Positions 16,485 to 27,019 of a stretch of DNA of 64,000 nt are shown here, one piece after another; position 1 is the stretch's first letter; each line of letters begins with the position of its first letter. This stretch comes from Photobacterium sp. TY1-4 (lineage in GTDB: Bacteria; Pseudomonadota; Gammaproteobacteria; Enterobacterales; Vibrionaceae), in NCBI RefSeq assembly GCF_025398175.1, contig NZ_CP099734.1, positions 2,232,001 through 2,296,000 on the forward strand. Direction: 5' to 3'. The position numbers and the translations under genes were made by a program. The notes beneath the pieces were generated by a model, which saw nothing but the letters and a program-made list of their open reading frames with translations, ran no database searches and was not told where the DNA came from.

Positions 16485-16738
16485 CCGCTATCGTCACGTC
16501 CCTTAGTGCCCGCGACACACTTCCCTCCTGCGAACTTGTGAAGTGACTCCCAAGATCTGTATTTCTTACTGTCGCGGCTTTCCCCGCCACTCTTTTCTAT
16601 CGCTTTTCCACCATACGTCCCCGCCGGAAAAAACCTGAACAGGTTCGTCCGGGTTTATCTCCGCTGATTTATTTAATTTGATGAAAAATATGTTCACCTT
16701 TTACACGTAAAATTGAAAAAATACGCCAAAGGAATGAC

Positions 16739-16819
16739 ATGAAGCGCTTTAACGGTAAAAGAAATATTATCAAGCCTGTTAATAAAGGCGAATTGAAATA
16801 TATTAATTTCACCTATTGA
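16739..16819 (+). CDS. Possible 26-residue leader peptide
   Basis: ATG 16739 with AAAGGA about five bases upstream opens a 26-codon frame (MKRFNGKRNIIKPVNKGELK, then six more residues) whose TGA at 16817-16819 falls at the first bases of the right arm of a 13-bp inverted repeat. The position, 150 bases before the next gene, would suit a leader peptide with a regulatory hairpin. It may be chance in AT-rich DNA. Confidence 0.3.
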   Translation: MKRFNGKRNIIKPVNKGELKYINFTY

Positions 16820-16829
16820 AATTAATATA
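16799..16829. promoter_or_regulatory. 13-bp perfect inverted repeat with TGAAAT half sites
   Basis: TATATTAATTTCA (16799-16811) and TGAAATTAATATA (16817-16829) are exact reverse complements around CCTAT. A third half site, TGAAAT, starts at 16794. Within the 488-base gap 16485-16972 this is the clearest structure; a short AACCTG-AA-CAGGTT dyad lies at 16632-16645. It could be an operator for the TIM-barrel gene or an RNA hairpin. Confidence 0.55.
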
Positions 16830-16972
16830 CAACGAGACCAAAATACCTCTCTAGCAAACCCAAGCAATAACTTCAGACAGTATTCCAAATAAATTGAATT
16901 GTGCCTTCAAACAGCTATTCACTTTATTTTCAAACAGTTTTAAACCTGCAACCTCAATGGAGTTAACAAGCC

Positions 16973-17863
16973 ATGAAAAAACGTATTTTTGATCTTACCC
17001 GCCAGGACATTGCGACCATGGGCCGGAAAGAAATCGTCAATTGCATCAAGATTTCTGAAGGTCGGACCATGATGGTCGAGAATGTGGTGTCGATGGAGCC
17101 CCCTCTGGATCTGGTCTCCGGGGCTGAAATCGCCGCTGCGTTCGGGGCAGATATGATCACGTTGAACGTGCTGGACCTGATGGATCCACGAGCGGCCGTA
17201 AACGGTGCCGAAGCACATGGCGTGGCTGACCACTTTACGGTTGCCGATCTGAAACAACTGTCCGGCCGTATTCTGGGGTGTAATCTGGAGCCGGTCCCTC
17301 AGGGCTTCACCGACATCACACCGGGACGTGCGCTAAGTGCCGAGACCGTTGAGCGTGCCGTGGAGCTCGGCCTGAACTACATTATGCTCACCGGGAACCC
17401 GGGGATGGCTGTATCCCAGGAAACCATCCTGGATGCGATTGCCCTGACCCGCTCAATCTCGCAAGACATCGTGATCATTGCCGGTAAGATGCACGGTGGC
17501 GGTGTCGGCAACGACTACAACACTGACTTTATTCCGCAGTTCGCCGAAGCCGGTGCCGATATCATGATGTTCCCGGCGCCGTTCACCACCCCGGGGATGA
17601 ATCCGGCCCTGGCGACCTCACTGATGACTGCCGTCCACGAAGCGGGCATGCTGGGCATGCTGGCGATCGGAACTTCCCAGGAAGGGGCGAGTGAGAGCTT
17701 CATCGAGAAAGTAGCTTCCGAATCCAAAGGTGCAGGTGCCGATATCGTCCATATTGGTGACGGCGGCTACGGCGGTCTGGCGGTGCTGGAAAATATCATG
17801 CGGATGGGCATTACCATCCGAGGCCGTCGCCATCAGTTCAAACGTATGGCGAACCGCCGCTAA
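16973..17863 (+). CDS. TIM-barrel protein of unknown function
   Basis: A 296-residue soluble protein whose repeated strand-helix pattern (VSGAEIAAAFGADMITLNVL, ELGLNYIMLTGNPGMAV, DIVIIAGKMHGGGVG, AGADIMMFPAPFTTPGMNPA, GADIVHIGDGGYGGLAVLEN) indicates an alpha/beta barrel with a phosphate-binding-type GDGG loop near the C-terminus. It resembles a family often mislabelled haloacid dehalogenase-like or PEP-phosphonomutase-like (DUF7916-type, from memory). No haloacid dehalogenase motif is present. GGAG about ten bases before ATG 16973 supports the start. It stands alone, with an AT-rich upstream region holding a dyad and a strong terminator after it. Confidence 0.65.
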   Translation: MKKRIFDLTRQDIATMGRKEIVNCIKISEGRTMMVENVVSMEPPLDLVSGAEIAAAFGADMITLNVLDLMDPRAAVNGAEAHGVADHFTVADLKQLSGRILGCNLEPVPQGFTDITPGRALSAETVERAVELGLNYIMLTGNPGMAVSQETILDAIALTRSISQDIVIIAGKMHGGGVGNDYNTDFIPQFAEAGADIMMFPAPFTTPGMNPALATSLMTAVHEAGMLGMLAIGTSQEGASESFIEKVASESKGAGADIVHIGDGGYGGLAVLENIMRMGITIRGRRHQFKRMANRR

Positions 17864-17893
17864 TCGCGATCTAAGAACCGCATGCTCCAACAC

Positions 17894-17925
17894 AAAAAAC
17901 GCCTCCGGTTTCGGAGGCGTTTTTT
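17894..17925. terminator. Strong bidirectional intrinsic terminator
   Basis: AAAAAACGCCTCCG (17894-17907) pairs with CGGAGGCGTTTTTT (17912-17925) over GTTT. The T-runs on both strands serve the TIM-barrel gene (plus) and the S4 gene (minus). Confidence 0.93.
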
Positions 17926-17974
17926 ATGGGCCGTGTGCCTTGGCCGAGCACAGTGAGCCAAGAGGATAATACGA

Positions 17975-18421
17975 CTAGAAGCTGATGGGCTTGCGTCCAG
18001 TGGTCTGATCCGCGGGGCCGGATTTTTTCGGCGACGATTGTTTACGTCCGGCCGATTTCGACGCCGGTTTAGATTTCGACGTCGATTTGGGTTTAGACGG
18101 CTTTGATGGTTTCGGCTGCTGTTGCGATTTTGTCACTTTCTCGACTTTAGGAGTCAATGGCGCCTCAGCCACCGGCTGATCACAAATCACCAGGTAGAAC
18201 TCTTCATTAAACTCAATCACATCCCCGTCATAGACTTTACGTCGCTTGCGTAGTTCGAGTTCGCCGTTGACCGCCACATAGCCTTCTGCAATGGCAAACT
18301 TGGCTTCTCCCCCACCGCTCACGGCATTGGCAATTTTCAAGACTTTGTAGAGTTCAATCGGTTGACTGGAGACTTCAACCCCTAACGCTTCTACTTCGTA
18401 TTCATTTTCATGATCAGACAT
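17975..18421 (-). CDS. S4-domain (YbcJ-like) RNA-binding protein with Lys/Ser/Pro tail
   Basis: A 148-residue protein. Residues about 18-82 form an S4 RNA-binding domain (ELYKVLKIANAVSGGGEAKF, IAEGYVAVNGELELRKRRKV, DGDVIEF), the same pattern as E. coli YbcJ. Residues 95-148 are a low-complexity tail rich in Lys, Ser and Pro, a basic and presumably disordered extension absent from the short YbcJ proteins. It probably binds structured RNA or ribosomes. It shares a bidirectional terminator with the convergent gene. Confidence 0.8.
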   Translation of the reverse strand: MSDHENEYEVEALGVEVSSQPIELYKVLKIANAVSGGGEAKFAIAEGYVAVNGELELRKRRKVYDGDVIEFNEEFYLVICDQPVAEAPLTPKVEKVTKSQQQPKPSKPSKPKSTSKSKPASKSAGRKQSSPKKSGPADQTTGRKPISF

Positions 18422-19117
18422 AGGATTAACCGGAATAAATAGTTTCGCCGTAGTTTACCCTATTCAAGCCAGACCGCACACGGAGAATTCCCAACCGAAG
18501 ACGCGGGCCGATCGACATCGCATTGACATCGGATTGACATTGTATCACCGTCAAAATCGACCAGCTCAGCATCTACGCCTCCCTCCGCCTCCCTCCTCCT
18601 CCCTATCCGTCGCAATCGAGGGTGATGTTTTTTTAACCACATTGCGACAGCATAAGCGCCACATCCATTGTAAGAGGCCCCGACCATGCTGATTTTCAAT
18701 AAAGCCTATGTATTGATCCCCTCCCTGACGGAAACCTCTCCGGCGCATGCTGCGACTGGGCACATACCAAGAACTGCTGCTCATATCCCAGCAAGCGATA
18801 CATTATCAGCCAACGTTCAACCGACCATCACTCAAACGACCACCGCTCAATCGACCGCCGTCCAAGCTGCCGCCGTGCATCATCAAACGCTGCATCGCGA
18901 AGCGCTGCGACAAACCCTGCTTGCCCAGGCCCAGCTGGCCGGCGGCTGCGAACGACCGACGGTATCCGCATTGGCTGGCGTATAACACCTTATTCATCCG
19001 GAGGTTACTGACTTAATGGCGGACTTTTCACAGGCGGTGCCTCGCATTTCAGTCAAGAGATCTGATAGGCTGGGTCAGATTGAAGATGTTATCAAAATGA
19101 AATGAAAGGATTATGTG
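18422..19117. other. 696-base region without a firm gene
   Basis: The segment holds the S4 gene promoter side, three tandem 11-bp repeats at 18514-18546 (GACATCGCATT, GACATCGGATT, GACATTGTATC), a pyrimidine-rich stretch at about 18570-18605, an 8-bp inverted repeat (GTCGCAAT 18609-18616, ATTGCGAC 18641-18648) around a T7 run, and 15-bp degenerate repeats at 18822-18866. One 99-codon plus-strand frame (18686-18985) has a Thr/Ala/Gln-rich sequence produced by those repeats and a weak start; I do not call it a gene with confidence. Confidence 0.5.
18822..18866. repeat. Three degenerate 15-bp tandem repeats
   Basis: CGACCATCACTCAAA, CGACCACCGCTCAAT and CGACCGCCGTCCAAG follow one another without gaps. 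The unit length is a multiple of three, so an overlapping reading frame stays open, which could mimic coding. Confidence 0.7.
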
Positions 19118-19960
19118 ATGACCCGATGGCTTTGGTCTTGCCTGCTCATTGTCCTGCTGGCCCTGCCGGCTTGGGGAGAGGAAAGGTATGCAGAGGAAAG
19201 TATTTACGATAAACCCCTGATGGAGCGATACGTTCTGGATGAACTCAAATCCCTGCGCCAGGACCAACAGGATTTAGAGCGGCGGCTGACGATTCAGATC
19301 ACTGACCGCGAACTCGGCGTTGCCGATAAGTCCATGAACTATGCCAACGTCACGGTTACCTACTTCTTCTATCTGATCGCCGGTGCCGCATCACTGTTCG
19401 CCCTGATCGGCTGGCAATCCTTCCGGGAAATCAAAGAAAACACCAAACAAATGGCCGACCGGCAATTGCAGGAAGTGGCCCAGCAGTACGAAAAGAAATT
19501 CCAGTTGCTGGAGCGGGATCTGAAACGAAAAACCCGGATCATTGCCCAGAACAACAAGGAAATTGAAATCATCAACGAAGTCCATAACCTCTGGCTCCGG
19601 GCACAAAGCTCACAAACCGCCGAACAGAAAATCGAGATCTATGATGAGATCCTGAAAATCCGTCCCGGCGATTTGGAAGCCCTAACCTACAAAGCCGATG
19701 CTGCGATGGAAATCCGCGAGTTCCACTGGGCACTGAGCATCTGTAACCGGGTGCTGGAGGTCGACAATACCAACGCGCACGCGCTCTATCAGCGCGCCTG
19801 TGCTTATGCGTGCCTGGGGGTCGAGGAACAGGCGATTTCTGATCTCGAGCGGGCAATTCTTGGCAGTGCATCCCTGCGCGAGCTGGCCAGCGAAGAGCAG
19901 GACTTCGAGTCACTGCGTGGCAATGAGCGATTTGAAGAGCTGATCAACGCCTCAGAGTAA
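19118..19960 (+). CDS. Membrane-anchored TPR protein
   Basis: A 280-residue protein with a signal peptide (RWLWSCLLIVLLALPAWGEE), a membrane helix near residues 75-95 (TYFFYLIAGAASLFALIGW), a charged coiled coil (about 98-155) and two or three TPR units (residues 160-235: IYDEILKIRPGDLEALTYKA, CNRVLEVDNTNAHALYQRAC). The TPR end is probably cytoplasmic and mediates protein contacts. AAAGGA seven bases upstream favours ATG 19118 over the preceding GTG. It stands alone; a GC-rich hairpin follows. Confidence 0.78.
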   Translation: MTRWLWSCLLIVLLALPAWGEERYAEESIYDKPLMERYVLDELKSLRQDQQDLERRLTIQITDRELGVADKSMNYANVTVTYFFYLIAGAASLFALIGWQSFREIKENTKQMADRQLQEVAQQYEKKFQLLERDLKRKTRIIAQNNKEIEIINEVHNLWLRAQSSQTAEQKIEIYDEILKIRPGDLEALTYKADAAMEIREFHWALSICNRVLEVDNTNAHALYQRACAYACLGVEEQAISDLERAILGSASLRELASEEQDFESLRGNERFEELINASE

Positions 19961-19990
19961 CGCCCTGAGGAGCACCAAACGACACTGAAC

Positions 19991-20027
19991 GGCCCCCTGC
20001 AGACGAGCTCAGAATCTTCAGGGGGCC
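19991..20027 (+). terminator. GC-rich hairpin after the TPR gene
   Basis: GGCCCCCTG (19991-19999) pairs with CAGGGGGCC (20019-20027). No clear T-run follows, so termination may be partial. Between here and speA (20219) an imperfect dyad, GGCTCAACTT ... AGGTTGGGCC near 20132-20158, could be a leader structure for speA. Confidence 0.5.
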
Positions 20028-20218
20028 GGCCCGTTCACACATCAAAGTTTATCTTCACGACAAAATTTATTCGTTAGACTCCCGCACCGTTTTGCCCGTT
20101 AATACGCGCGACGCAACAGGCGTCAGGTGTGGCTCAACTTGTGCTTTCAGGTTGGGCCTTGTTTATGGCTATGCCCCGATGTGGCAATCCACCGGGCATC
20201 TGCTGACTGAGAAGATAA

Positions 20219-22129
20219 GTGGAAAACGTATCCAAACTAGATAGCGTTCGTGCAGATTACAACGTTGATTACTGGAGCCAGGGATTCTTTGGCATTGATG
20301 ACACCGGCGAAGTCTATTTTTCGCCTACCTGTGACAAAACACGCGGACTGGCACTGAGCAAAATCGCCAAACAAATCGAAGCAACCGGCCTAAGCATGCC
20401 GGCTTTGGTACGTTTCCCACAGATCTTACACCAACGCGTGCATAACATCTGCCAGGCATTCAATCAAGCGATTGAAGCGTATGACTACCCGAATCACTAC
20501 CTGTTGGTGTATCCGATCAAGGTCAACCAGCAGCGTGAAGTCGTAGATGAGATTCTGGCCAGCCAGGCGCAGTTGGAAACCAAGCAGCTGGGTCTGGAAG
20601 CCGGCAGTAAACCAGAACTGTTGGCCGTGTTGGCGATGGCGCAAAAAGCCAGCTCGGTGATCGTGTGCAACGGCTATAAAGATCGCGAATATATCCGTCT
20701 GGCACTGATTGGCGAAAAGCTCGGCCACAAAGTGTTTATCGTGCTGGAGAAGATGTCCGAACTTGATTTGGTGCTGCGTGAAGCAGCCAGCCTGGGGGTC
20801 AAACCCCGGCTGGGGATCCGGATCCGCCTTGCTTCTCAAGGTGCCGGAAAATGGCAGGCCAGTGGTGGTGAAAAATCCAAATTCGGCCTGTCGGCCTCGC
20901 AAGTGCTGCAAGTGATCGCGCGCCTGAAAGAAGAAGATCAGCTGGATGCGCTGCAACTGGTGCACTTCCACCTCGGCTCGCAAATGGCGAATATTCGCGA
21001 TGTGCGTAACGGCGTGAACGAGTCGGCGCGCTTTTACTGTGAGCTTCGGGCCATGGGCGCGAAAATCCAGTATTTCGACATCGGCGGCGGGCTTGCGGTC
21101 GACTATGACGGTACCCGCAGCCAGTCGTCCAACTCGATGAACTACGGGCTGGATGAGTATGCACGCAATGTGGTCAGCACCGTCAGTGATGTCTGTCAGC
21201 ATTATGAGCAGCCGATGCCGGTGATTATCTCCGAATCCGGCCGCTCGCTGACCGCGCATCACGCCGTGCTGATCACCAATGTGATCGGAACAGAAAGCTA
21301 TCAGCCGGAAACGGTGGTTGAGCCGCTGATTGAAGATCCGGTCCTGCTCCAGAATATGTGGCGGAACTGGGAGATCCTGCAGGATGACAGCAATGCGCGA
21401 GCACTGATCGAGATCTACAACGACACCCAGAGCGATTTGTCTGAAGTCCACAGCCAGTTTGCCATGGGGCTGCTCAACCTGGAACAGCGCGCCTGGGCTG
21501 AACAGTTGTCACTGCGGATTTATTTCGAGCTGAGCCGGAAAATGAATACCCGGAACCGCTTCCACCGCCCGATCCTGGATCAGCTTCATGAGCGACTGGC
21601 GGACAAGTTCTTCGTCAATTTCTCCCTGTTCCAGTCCCTGCCGGATGCCTGGGGGATCGATCAGGTGTTCCCGGTGCTGCCGCTCTCCGGACTTGAGCGA
21701 CTGGATGATCGCCGAGCGGTGATCCTGGACATCACTTGTGACTCAGATGGTGCCGTGGAGCAATATGTTGAAGGGCAAGGCATTGAAACGACGTTGCCGG
21801 TGCCGGCCTGGACCAAAGACGAAGCGTACCTGATGGGCTTTTTCCTGGTCGGCGCCTATCAGGAAATTCTGGGCGACATGCACAACCTGTTCGGGGACAC
21901 CCACAGTGTGGTGGTCAACATTGACTCGGACGGTGAAGCGGAGCTGACCCTGATCAACGAAGGCGACAGCGTAGAAGACATGCTGCGTTACGTTCACATT
22001 GACGTCGAGCAAATCCGCGGCCATTACCGCGAGCTGGTTGCAGCGCGCGTGTGCTCGCATGAACAACAGGCAATTCTGGATGAGCTGGAACACGGCTTGA
22101 ACGGATATACCTATTTAGAGGACTTTTAA
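20219..22129 (+). CDS. speA: Biosynthetic arginine decarboxylase
   Basis: A 636-residue PLP enzyme converting arginine to agmatine, the first step of the agmatine route to putrescine. The N-terminus ([20 protein letters not shown]) and [16 protein letters not shown] (PLP-lysine region) are diagnostic for SpeA, followed by [30 protein letters not shown] and the C-terminal CDSDG motif. Length matches the family. The start is GTG 20219 with a GAGAAG ribosome-binding site; no better ATG is available. speB begins at the base after the stop, so the two are translationally linked. Confidence 0.96.
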   Translation: MENVSKLDSVRADYNVDYWSQGFFGIDDTGEVYFSPTCDKTRGLALSKIAKQIEATGLSMPALVRFPQILHQRVHNICQAFNQAIEAYDYPNHYLLVYPIKVNQQREVVDEILASQAQLETKQLGLEAGSKPELLAVLAMAQKASSVIVCNGYKDREYIRLALIGEKLGHKVFIVLEKMSELDLVLREAASLGVKPRLGIRIRLASQGAGKWQASGGEKSKFGLSASQVLQVIARLKEEDQLDALQLVHFHLGSQMANIRDVRNGVNESARFYCELRAMGAKIQYFDIGGGLAVDYDGTRSQSSNSMNYGLDEYARNVVSTVSDVCQHYEQPMPVIISESGRSLTAHHAVLITNVIGTESYQPETVVEPLIEDPVLLQNMWRNWEILQDDSNARALIEIYNDTQSDLSEVHSQFAMGLLNLEQRAWAEQLSLRIYFELSRKMNTRNRFHRPILDQLHERLADKFFVNFSLFQSLPDAWGIDQVFPVLPLSGLERLDDRRAVILDITCDSDGAVEQYVEGQGIETTLPVPAWTKDEAYLMGFFLVGAYQEILGDMHNLFGDTHSVVVNIDSDGEAELTLINEGDSVEDMLRYVHIDVEQIRGHYRELVAARVCSHEQQAILDELEHGLNGYTYLEDF

Positions 22130-23059
22130 ATGAATGATTTGTTTACAAAAACTGATTATTCTCTGTACTCAAACGCCATGAGTTTTCTGCGCCGTCCATA
22201 CGTGCGCAACCCCATCGACACCGATGCTGATCTCGTGGTGCTCGGTGTTCCGTTGGACATGGCCACCTCGGGCCGCCCGGGCGCGCGCCTGGGGCCCGAT
22301 GCGATCCGCCGCGCGTCGGTCAACCTGGCGTGGGAGAGCAAGAAGTACCCGTGGGACTTCAACTTGTTCGAAAAGGCCAACGTGATTGATGCCGGCGATC
22401 TGGTGTTTGATTGCGGGGATGCCGAAGATTTTACTTATCGGCTGGAAGCGGCAACCGGTGAAATTTTAAAGAGCGGCAAAACCCTACTGGCGCTGGGCGG
22501 TGATCACTTTATCACCCTGCCGATCCTGCGTGCCTCCGCCAAGCATTATGGCGAGATGGCTCTGGTGCATTTTGATGCCCACACGGATACGTATGCCAAC
22601 GGCAGCGCCTATGATCACGGCACCATGTTTTATCATGCGCCCAAAGAAGGGCTGATCTGTCCGAAGCATTCGATTCAAATCGGGATCCGGACGCAATATG
22701 AGCAGAAGCAACACGGGTTCAACGTCATTGATGCAAGCCAGGCCAATCAGATGAGCGCCGACAGCATCGTGGCACAAATCCGCGATGTGGTTGGCGATAA
22801 ACCGATCTATGTCACTTTTGACATCGACTGCCTGGACCCGGCGTTTGCACCGGGCACCGGCACACCGGTCTGTGGCGGACTCAATTCCGACAAAGTGCTC
22901 AATATCATCCGCGGCCTCGCCGGGATGAACATTGTCGGCATGGATGTGGTCGAGGTCTCGCCGCCGTTTGACCAAAGTGACGTCACGGCCCTGGCCGGGG
23001 CCACCATCGCTCTTGAGCTGATGTACGCCTGGGCCAGCGGACGGGAAACCGCAGCGTAA
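22130..23059 (+). CDS. speB: Agmatinase
   Basis: A 309-residue manganese ureohydrolase that splits agmatine to putrescine and urea. Metal-binding motifs of the arginase family are intact: [24 protein letters not shown] and [19 protein letters not shown]. The ATG directly follows the speA stop, and GAGGA lies inside the end of speA. With speA it forms a complete arginine-to-putrescine operon closed by a strong terminator. Confidence 0.96.
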   Translation: MNDLFTKTDYSLYSNAMSFLRRPYVRNPIDTDADLVVLGVPLDMATSGRPGARLGPDAIRRASVNLAWESKKYPWDFNLFEKANVIDAGDLVFDCGDAEDFTYRLEAATGEILKSGKTLLALGGDHFITLPILRASAKHYGEMALVHFDAHTDTYANGSAYDHGTMFYHAPKEGLICPKHSIQIGIRTQYEQKQHGFNVIDASQANQMSADSIVAQIRDVVGDKPIYVTFDIDCLDPAFAPGTGTPVCGGLNSDKVLNIIRGLAGMNIVGMDVVEVSPPFDQSDVTALAGATIALELMYAWASGRETAA

Positions 23060-23070
23060 TCACTCGCATC

Positions 23071-23104
23071 GGTCTCTTGAGCACACCGTGCTCAAGAGAC
23101 CTTT
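23071..23104 (+). terminator. Intrinsic terminator of speAB
   Basis: GGTCTCTTGAGCAC (23071-23084) and GTGCTCAAGAGACC (23088-23101) form a 14-bp perfect stem over a 3-base loop, then TTT. Confidence 0.85.
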
Positions 23105-23139
23105 CCGGTTCAGCAACGCTATGTAGCGAAGCTATCGCT

Positions 23140-23772
23140 TTACAACTGACCCAACTGCGCTGGCTGCTCGAACAGATACGTGGGCGCAACCTGGCTGAGC
23201 TCTGCAACCGAGCCATAACCCCACAAAACCCCGGCGGTTTGCAGGCCATTGCGCTGACCGGCCGTGATATCCACCGCCCGATCCCCGATCATCACCGCCT
23301 GCTGTGAAATCACGCCATCCCGACGCAATGCTGCCAGCTGTTGCCATTTCTCGATGCCGATATCCCCGCCGCTGACAAACTCAAACCGCTCACGAAGGCC
23401 GAACATTTCAAGAATTTTATCGGCAAAATCTGCCCGCTTGGAGGTACAAACCCCAAGCCGATACTGACCGGCGTCCGCCAGCTGCGCCAGCACTTGCGCG
23501 ATCCCCGGATACAACCGGTTCTCGCGATAGCCGATCTCGGCATAACGCTCGCGGTATTTCGCCACCAGCAGCTGGATCAGGTCCAGCTCATGGCTGCCGA
23601 CCAACTGGATAAACGTCTGATCGAGCGGCGGACCGATATAGGCGGCAATGTCTGCATCGGGGCGAACCGGCAGATCAAACGCTTGCAACGCATAGTTAAA
23701 CGAGCGAACAATCCCGTCTTTGGGATCGCTGATGGTGCCGTCCAAATCAAAAATCAACCACTCATGTTTCAC
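23140..23772 (-). CDS. HAD-family phosphatase, phosphoglycolate-phosphatase-like
   Basis: A 210-residue haloacid-dehalogenase hydrolase. Motif I is FDLDGTISD with the nucleophile Asp, followed by a helical cap (residues 18-85), motif II VCTSKR, and motif III/IV MIGDRAVDITAG. The sequence resembles the Gph/YbiV-like group that removes phosphate from small metabolites; the substrate cannot be read from sequence. It converges on speAB and lies between that terminator and torS. Confidence 0.85.
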   Translation of the reverse strand: MKHEWLIFDLDGTISDPKDGIVRSFNYALQAFDLPVRPDADIAAYIGPPLDQTFIQLVGSHELDLIQLLVAKYRERYAEIGYRENRLYPGIAQVLAQLADAGQYRLGVCTSKRADFADKILEMFGLRERFEFVSGGDIGIEKWQQLAALRRDGVISQQAVMIGDRAVDITAGQRNGLQTAGVLWGYGSVAELSQVAPTYLFEQPAQLGQL

Positions 23773-23862
23773 ACCACACTCCTTGTTATTCGCAGTTTTT
23801 ATTCTTCACGGTTTTCGTGCTTATTTCTTGTCCGTTTCTTTCGTACTGCTTTGTCGTGCCCG

Positions 23863-26826
23863 TTAGGAATCAGGCGTCTGGCTGCTATCCGGCGCTCCGG
23901 TGCCGAATGCTGCATTCAGCGCCTCGCAAGCCGCTTCAAACGCCGCGGGCAACCGGGCGATCAGCCCATCCCGTAACTCGCCCTGCTTGGCCGTCACTTC
24001 CAAGTCGAGGCACAGGTGATAGAGTTGTTTGAGCCCCAGGCTCCCGGCCGCCCCTTTGAGGGTGTGGGCCAGGTCTGCCACCAGCGGCGTCTTGCCTTCG
24101 TCCGCCGCAACCTGCAATTTGGCCACCGTCTGAGCAGACGAATCCTCAAACAGCGTGATCAGCTTCAGCACCTGCTTCGGGCCCAGCACTTTGGCATCCG
24201 CGGCCAGCACTGCAGGGTCCAAAACCGGGGCTTCCGGCTCACGCATCCGCTCCGGCTTATCATCATGGGTCTCTGTCATCACTTCGTCCTGCGGTAAAGG
24301 TTGTTCCACATCAAGTACCCGGTGCTCCCCGGACAGGACGCTGGCCATGGTTTCCACCAGCTGAATTTCGGTCAGCGGCTTGGGCAGAAATCCGGCGAAC
24401 CCGGCGGCCAGATACGATTCGACCTCTTCACGGAACACATGGGCGGAAAACGCAATCATCGGGGTATGCGGGCCTTTCTGTTCATCTTCGAGAGCGCGCA
24501 AGGCTTTCAGCAAACTCACGCCGTCGGTATCCGGCAAATTAATGTCCAGAATCGCCACATCAAACGCCTGCGCGGCAAACAGCGCCCTGGCTTGCTCTCC
24601 CGTTTCAGCCACCACCACGTGATGGCCCAGTCGGTGCAAAAAGCCCTCGGCAATCAGGCAGTTCACCGGGTTATCTTCCACCAGCAGGACCCGGGCCGCC
24701 GCGATGTCCTGAATCGAAGCCAGTGACCGGCTCACTTGCTGCCCCTGAGCCAGACGCAAGCGGAACCAGAAACAGCTCCCGGCGCCGGGCAGGGAACGCA
24801 CCCCGATTTCGCCGCCCATCGCCTCCACCAGCCGCTTGCTAATCGCCAGCCCGAGCCCGGTGCCGCCCAGTGTCTGCTGCCCGGTTTCCGATTGCTGAAA
24901 GGCTTCAAACAAGCCCCGTTGTTCATCGGTGGCGATCCCAACCCCGGTATCTTCTACCAGGAACAGCAATTGCTCGGCATCATCCGAATCGGCTTCGACG
25001 CGAATGGTAATCTGTCCCTGCTCGGTAAACTTGACCGCATTACCAACCAGGTTGGTGAGGATCTGCCGCAACCGTACCCGATCGCCGACCCAGAACGCCG
25101 GCAGTTCAGCACTGATTTCCGTTTCAATCCGGATCCCTTTCTCCAGCGCCCGGCTTTCAAATAGCTGATAAACATCCGACACCACTTCCGGCAGGGAAAA
25201 GTCCGCCGGGCGGATCTCCAGATGGCCCGCTTCGATTTTCGAGTAATCCAGCACGTCATTGAGGATATCCATCAACGCTTCACCGCTGCGGTTGATCACG
25301 TCCAGATATTTTTCCTGTTGCGCGGTCAGCCCGGTATCGGCCAGCAGGGAGGCGGTTCCCAGTACCCCGTTCATCGGCGTGCGGATCTCATGGCTCATGG
25401 TCGCCAGGAAGGCGGATTTGGCCCGGTTGGCCCGCTCGGCTTCGGCCCGGGCCTTGGCATGATTCACCACTTCCAGGTTCAACTGATTGTTGGCCAGCTC
25501 CAGCTCGCTGGTCCGCTGGGCCACCAGCCGCTCCAGGCTGGCTTTATGTTGTTGCAACTCAGCCCGGATTTTGGCCTCGGCCTGGGCCAGACGGTGACGC
25601 TCGGCAGCCGTGTCCCGCGCCACCATGATCGCCCGCCCCATCTGGGCCAACTCGTCATCCCCCTGCACCGTCAGCTGAACATTCAAATCACCGCGAGCAA
25701 TGGACAGCAGCACCTCACTGTAAAGGTTCATCCGCCGGATCACCCGGGCATACACATACCGCCAGGTGATCAACACCAGCGCCAGCAAACCGGCCACGGA
25801 GATCCCGATCAGGCTGTTGCGGGCCACCGTTAAAGTCCCTTCCACCACAGCAACCGCCTGCTGCGTGCCCCAGTTCGCCGCCGCAATCAGATCACCGACC
25901 GTCTGGTTCAACTGCTGGAACAGCACCAGATTCTGCTGCTCCATCCGCTCCACATCCTGTCGGGCACTCAGCAACTCGCGGGTCAGGGTAAATAGCGGAT
26001 CTTCACGGGCCAGAATATCGGTCTGCGTCACCAGCAGTGCCGAGCGGCTCGGATCTTCCACGGCGCGAACCCGATGCTGCATGATCGTGGTGGCTTGCCG
26101 GTACCGTTCATGCAGCACTTCCAGCGCGCCCTGGTTCTCCACGCGGCTGATTTCGTCGAGCATGTTGATCAGTTGCTGCGACATAAACCGCAGCTCGAAC
26201 AACCGCTCCGTCAGGTCCATATCGACCTCGACCAGGGTGTCCAGCGCACGAAACGCCGCCGGTTTATCGCCGCCGTCCACCAAATCATAGATCCGCGCCA
26301 CATTGGCCACCGCCGTGGTACTGGCGTTAGACACCTGAGACTGCGAGAGCACGTCGATTTGCTGGGTGGCTGCCGTCAGGACCTTGATCAAATCCGCCGT
26401 CGAGGCTTCCAATTTGATTTTTCGCCCGACCAGCCAGCCCAGCTGCGCCAGGTTATCGACAATATTGCGCACGTCCTGATGCAACTGGTCCATCAACTCC
26501 GGGGCAAAGGCATACTGCTCCAAATCCGCCAAGCTCTGCGTCAACTGTTCAATGTGGATCGTCAGGGCCCTCCCCTGGCGATCCCGCTCTGTCTCGGTGG
26601 TTGACTTCGCCAGCACCTGCGCGGTGAAAATGATCCGGGTACTGAGATCCGACAGCTTACGGGCTTCGGCCAACGCCGGGACCGCCGTGTTAATCACGGT
26701 CCGCTCAGTTTTGGCCACCAGCGAGAATCCGGCCACCCCGATGACCGCAGCGGCGATCATCAACCCGGCCATCATCGAAAAGGCAATCAGCAATTTCCGG
26801 CCGATGCTGCGCGGCGTGAATGTCAT
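23863..26826 (-). CDS. torS: TorS-like hybrid sensor kinase
   Basis: A 987-residue inner-membrane kinase. Membrane helices near residues 10-38 and 338-358 flank a large helical periplasmic domain. HAMP and a coiled coil lead to HisKA with His479 in [18 protein letters not shown], HATPase ([28 protein letters not shown]), a receiver with Asp761 in [13 protein letters not shown], and a C-terminal HPt with His921 in [14 protein letters not shown]. This four-module relay and the divergent torT gene identify TorS, which senses trimethylamine N-oxide with TorT and signals to TorR. I chose the ATG at 26826 ([13 protein letters not shown]); an in-frame ATG 14 codons upstream exists. No torR or torCAD gene is nearby. 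Confidence 0.88.
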   Translation of the reverse strand: MTFTPRSIGRKLLIAFSMMAGLMIAAAVIGVAGFSLVAKTERTVINTAVPALAEARKLSDLSTRIIFTAQVLAKSTTETERDRQGRALTIHIEQLTQSLADLEQYAFAPELMDQLHQDVRNIVDNLAQLGWLVGRKIKLEASTADLIKVLTAATQQIDVLSQSQVSNASTTAVANVARIYDLVDGGDKPAAFRALDTLVEVDMDLTERLFELRFMSQQLINMLDEISRVENQGALEVLHERYRQATTIMQHRVRAVEDPSRSALLVTQTDILAREDPLFTLTRELLSARQDVERMEQQNLVLFQQLNQTVGDLIAAANWGTQQAVAVVEGTLTVARNSLIGISVAGLLALVLITWRYVYARVIRRMNLYSEVLLSIARGDLNVQLTVQGDDELAQMGRAIMVARDTAAERHRLAQAEAKIRAELQQHKASLERLVAQRTSELELANNQLNLEVVNHAKARAEAERANRAKSAFLATMSHEIRTPMNGVLGTASLLADTGLTAQQEKYLDVINRSGEALMDILNDVLDYSKIEAGHLEIRPADFSLPEVVSDVYQLFESRALEKGIRIETEISAELPAFWVGDRVRLRQILTNLVGNAVKFTEQGQITIRVEADSDDAEQLLFLVEDTGVGIATDEQRGLFEAFQQSETGQQTLGGTGLGLAISKRLVEAMGGEIGVRSLPGAGSCFWFRLRLAQGQQVSRSLASIQDIAAARVLLVEDNPVNCLIAEGFLHRLGHHVVVAETGEQARALFAAQAFDVAILDINLPDTDGVSLLKALRALEDEQKGPHTPMIAFSAHVFREEVESYLAAGFAGFLPKPLTEIQLVETMASVLSGEHRVLDVEQPLPQDEVMTETHDDKPERMREPEAPVLDPAVLAADAKVLGPKQVLKLITLFEDSSAQTVAKLQVAADEGKTPLVADLAHTLKGAAGSLGLKQLYHLCLDLEVTAKQGELRDGLIARLPAAFEAACEALNAAFGTGAPDSSQTPDS

Positions 26827-27019
26827 GAATCGACCCAAAGTGTGACACTCCAAAATAACGGCTTTCATTCAGATCATGGCAGATCAATCCCGGTTCGGGC
26901 GAACACCTAATCCGGAAGCGTCCCGGGCATTCCCCGCAGGAACCCCATCATCTGTATGGCGCCCTAACCAATAAAGCTTTACTATTTTGCCAGCGATAAC
27001 TGTTGGGATGCTACGAATC

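Noticed and set aside
18686..18985. 99-codon plus-strand frame
   Set aside because: Low-complexity Thr/Ala/Gln sequence arises from 15-bp repeats; the ribosome-binding site is weak and no family is recognised.
20426..21451. Long minus-strand frame inside speA
   Set aside because: It is the antisense shadow of a well-conserved speA; composition is His/Gln-rich and no motif is seen.
26893..26904. GTTCGggCGAAC dyad as a Tor box
   Set aside because: TorR boxes are CTGTTCATAT-like direct repeats; this dyad does not match.
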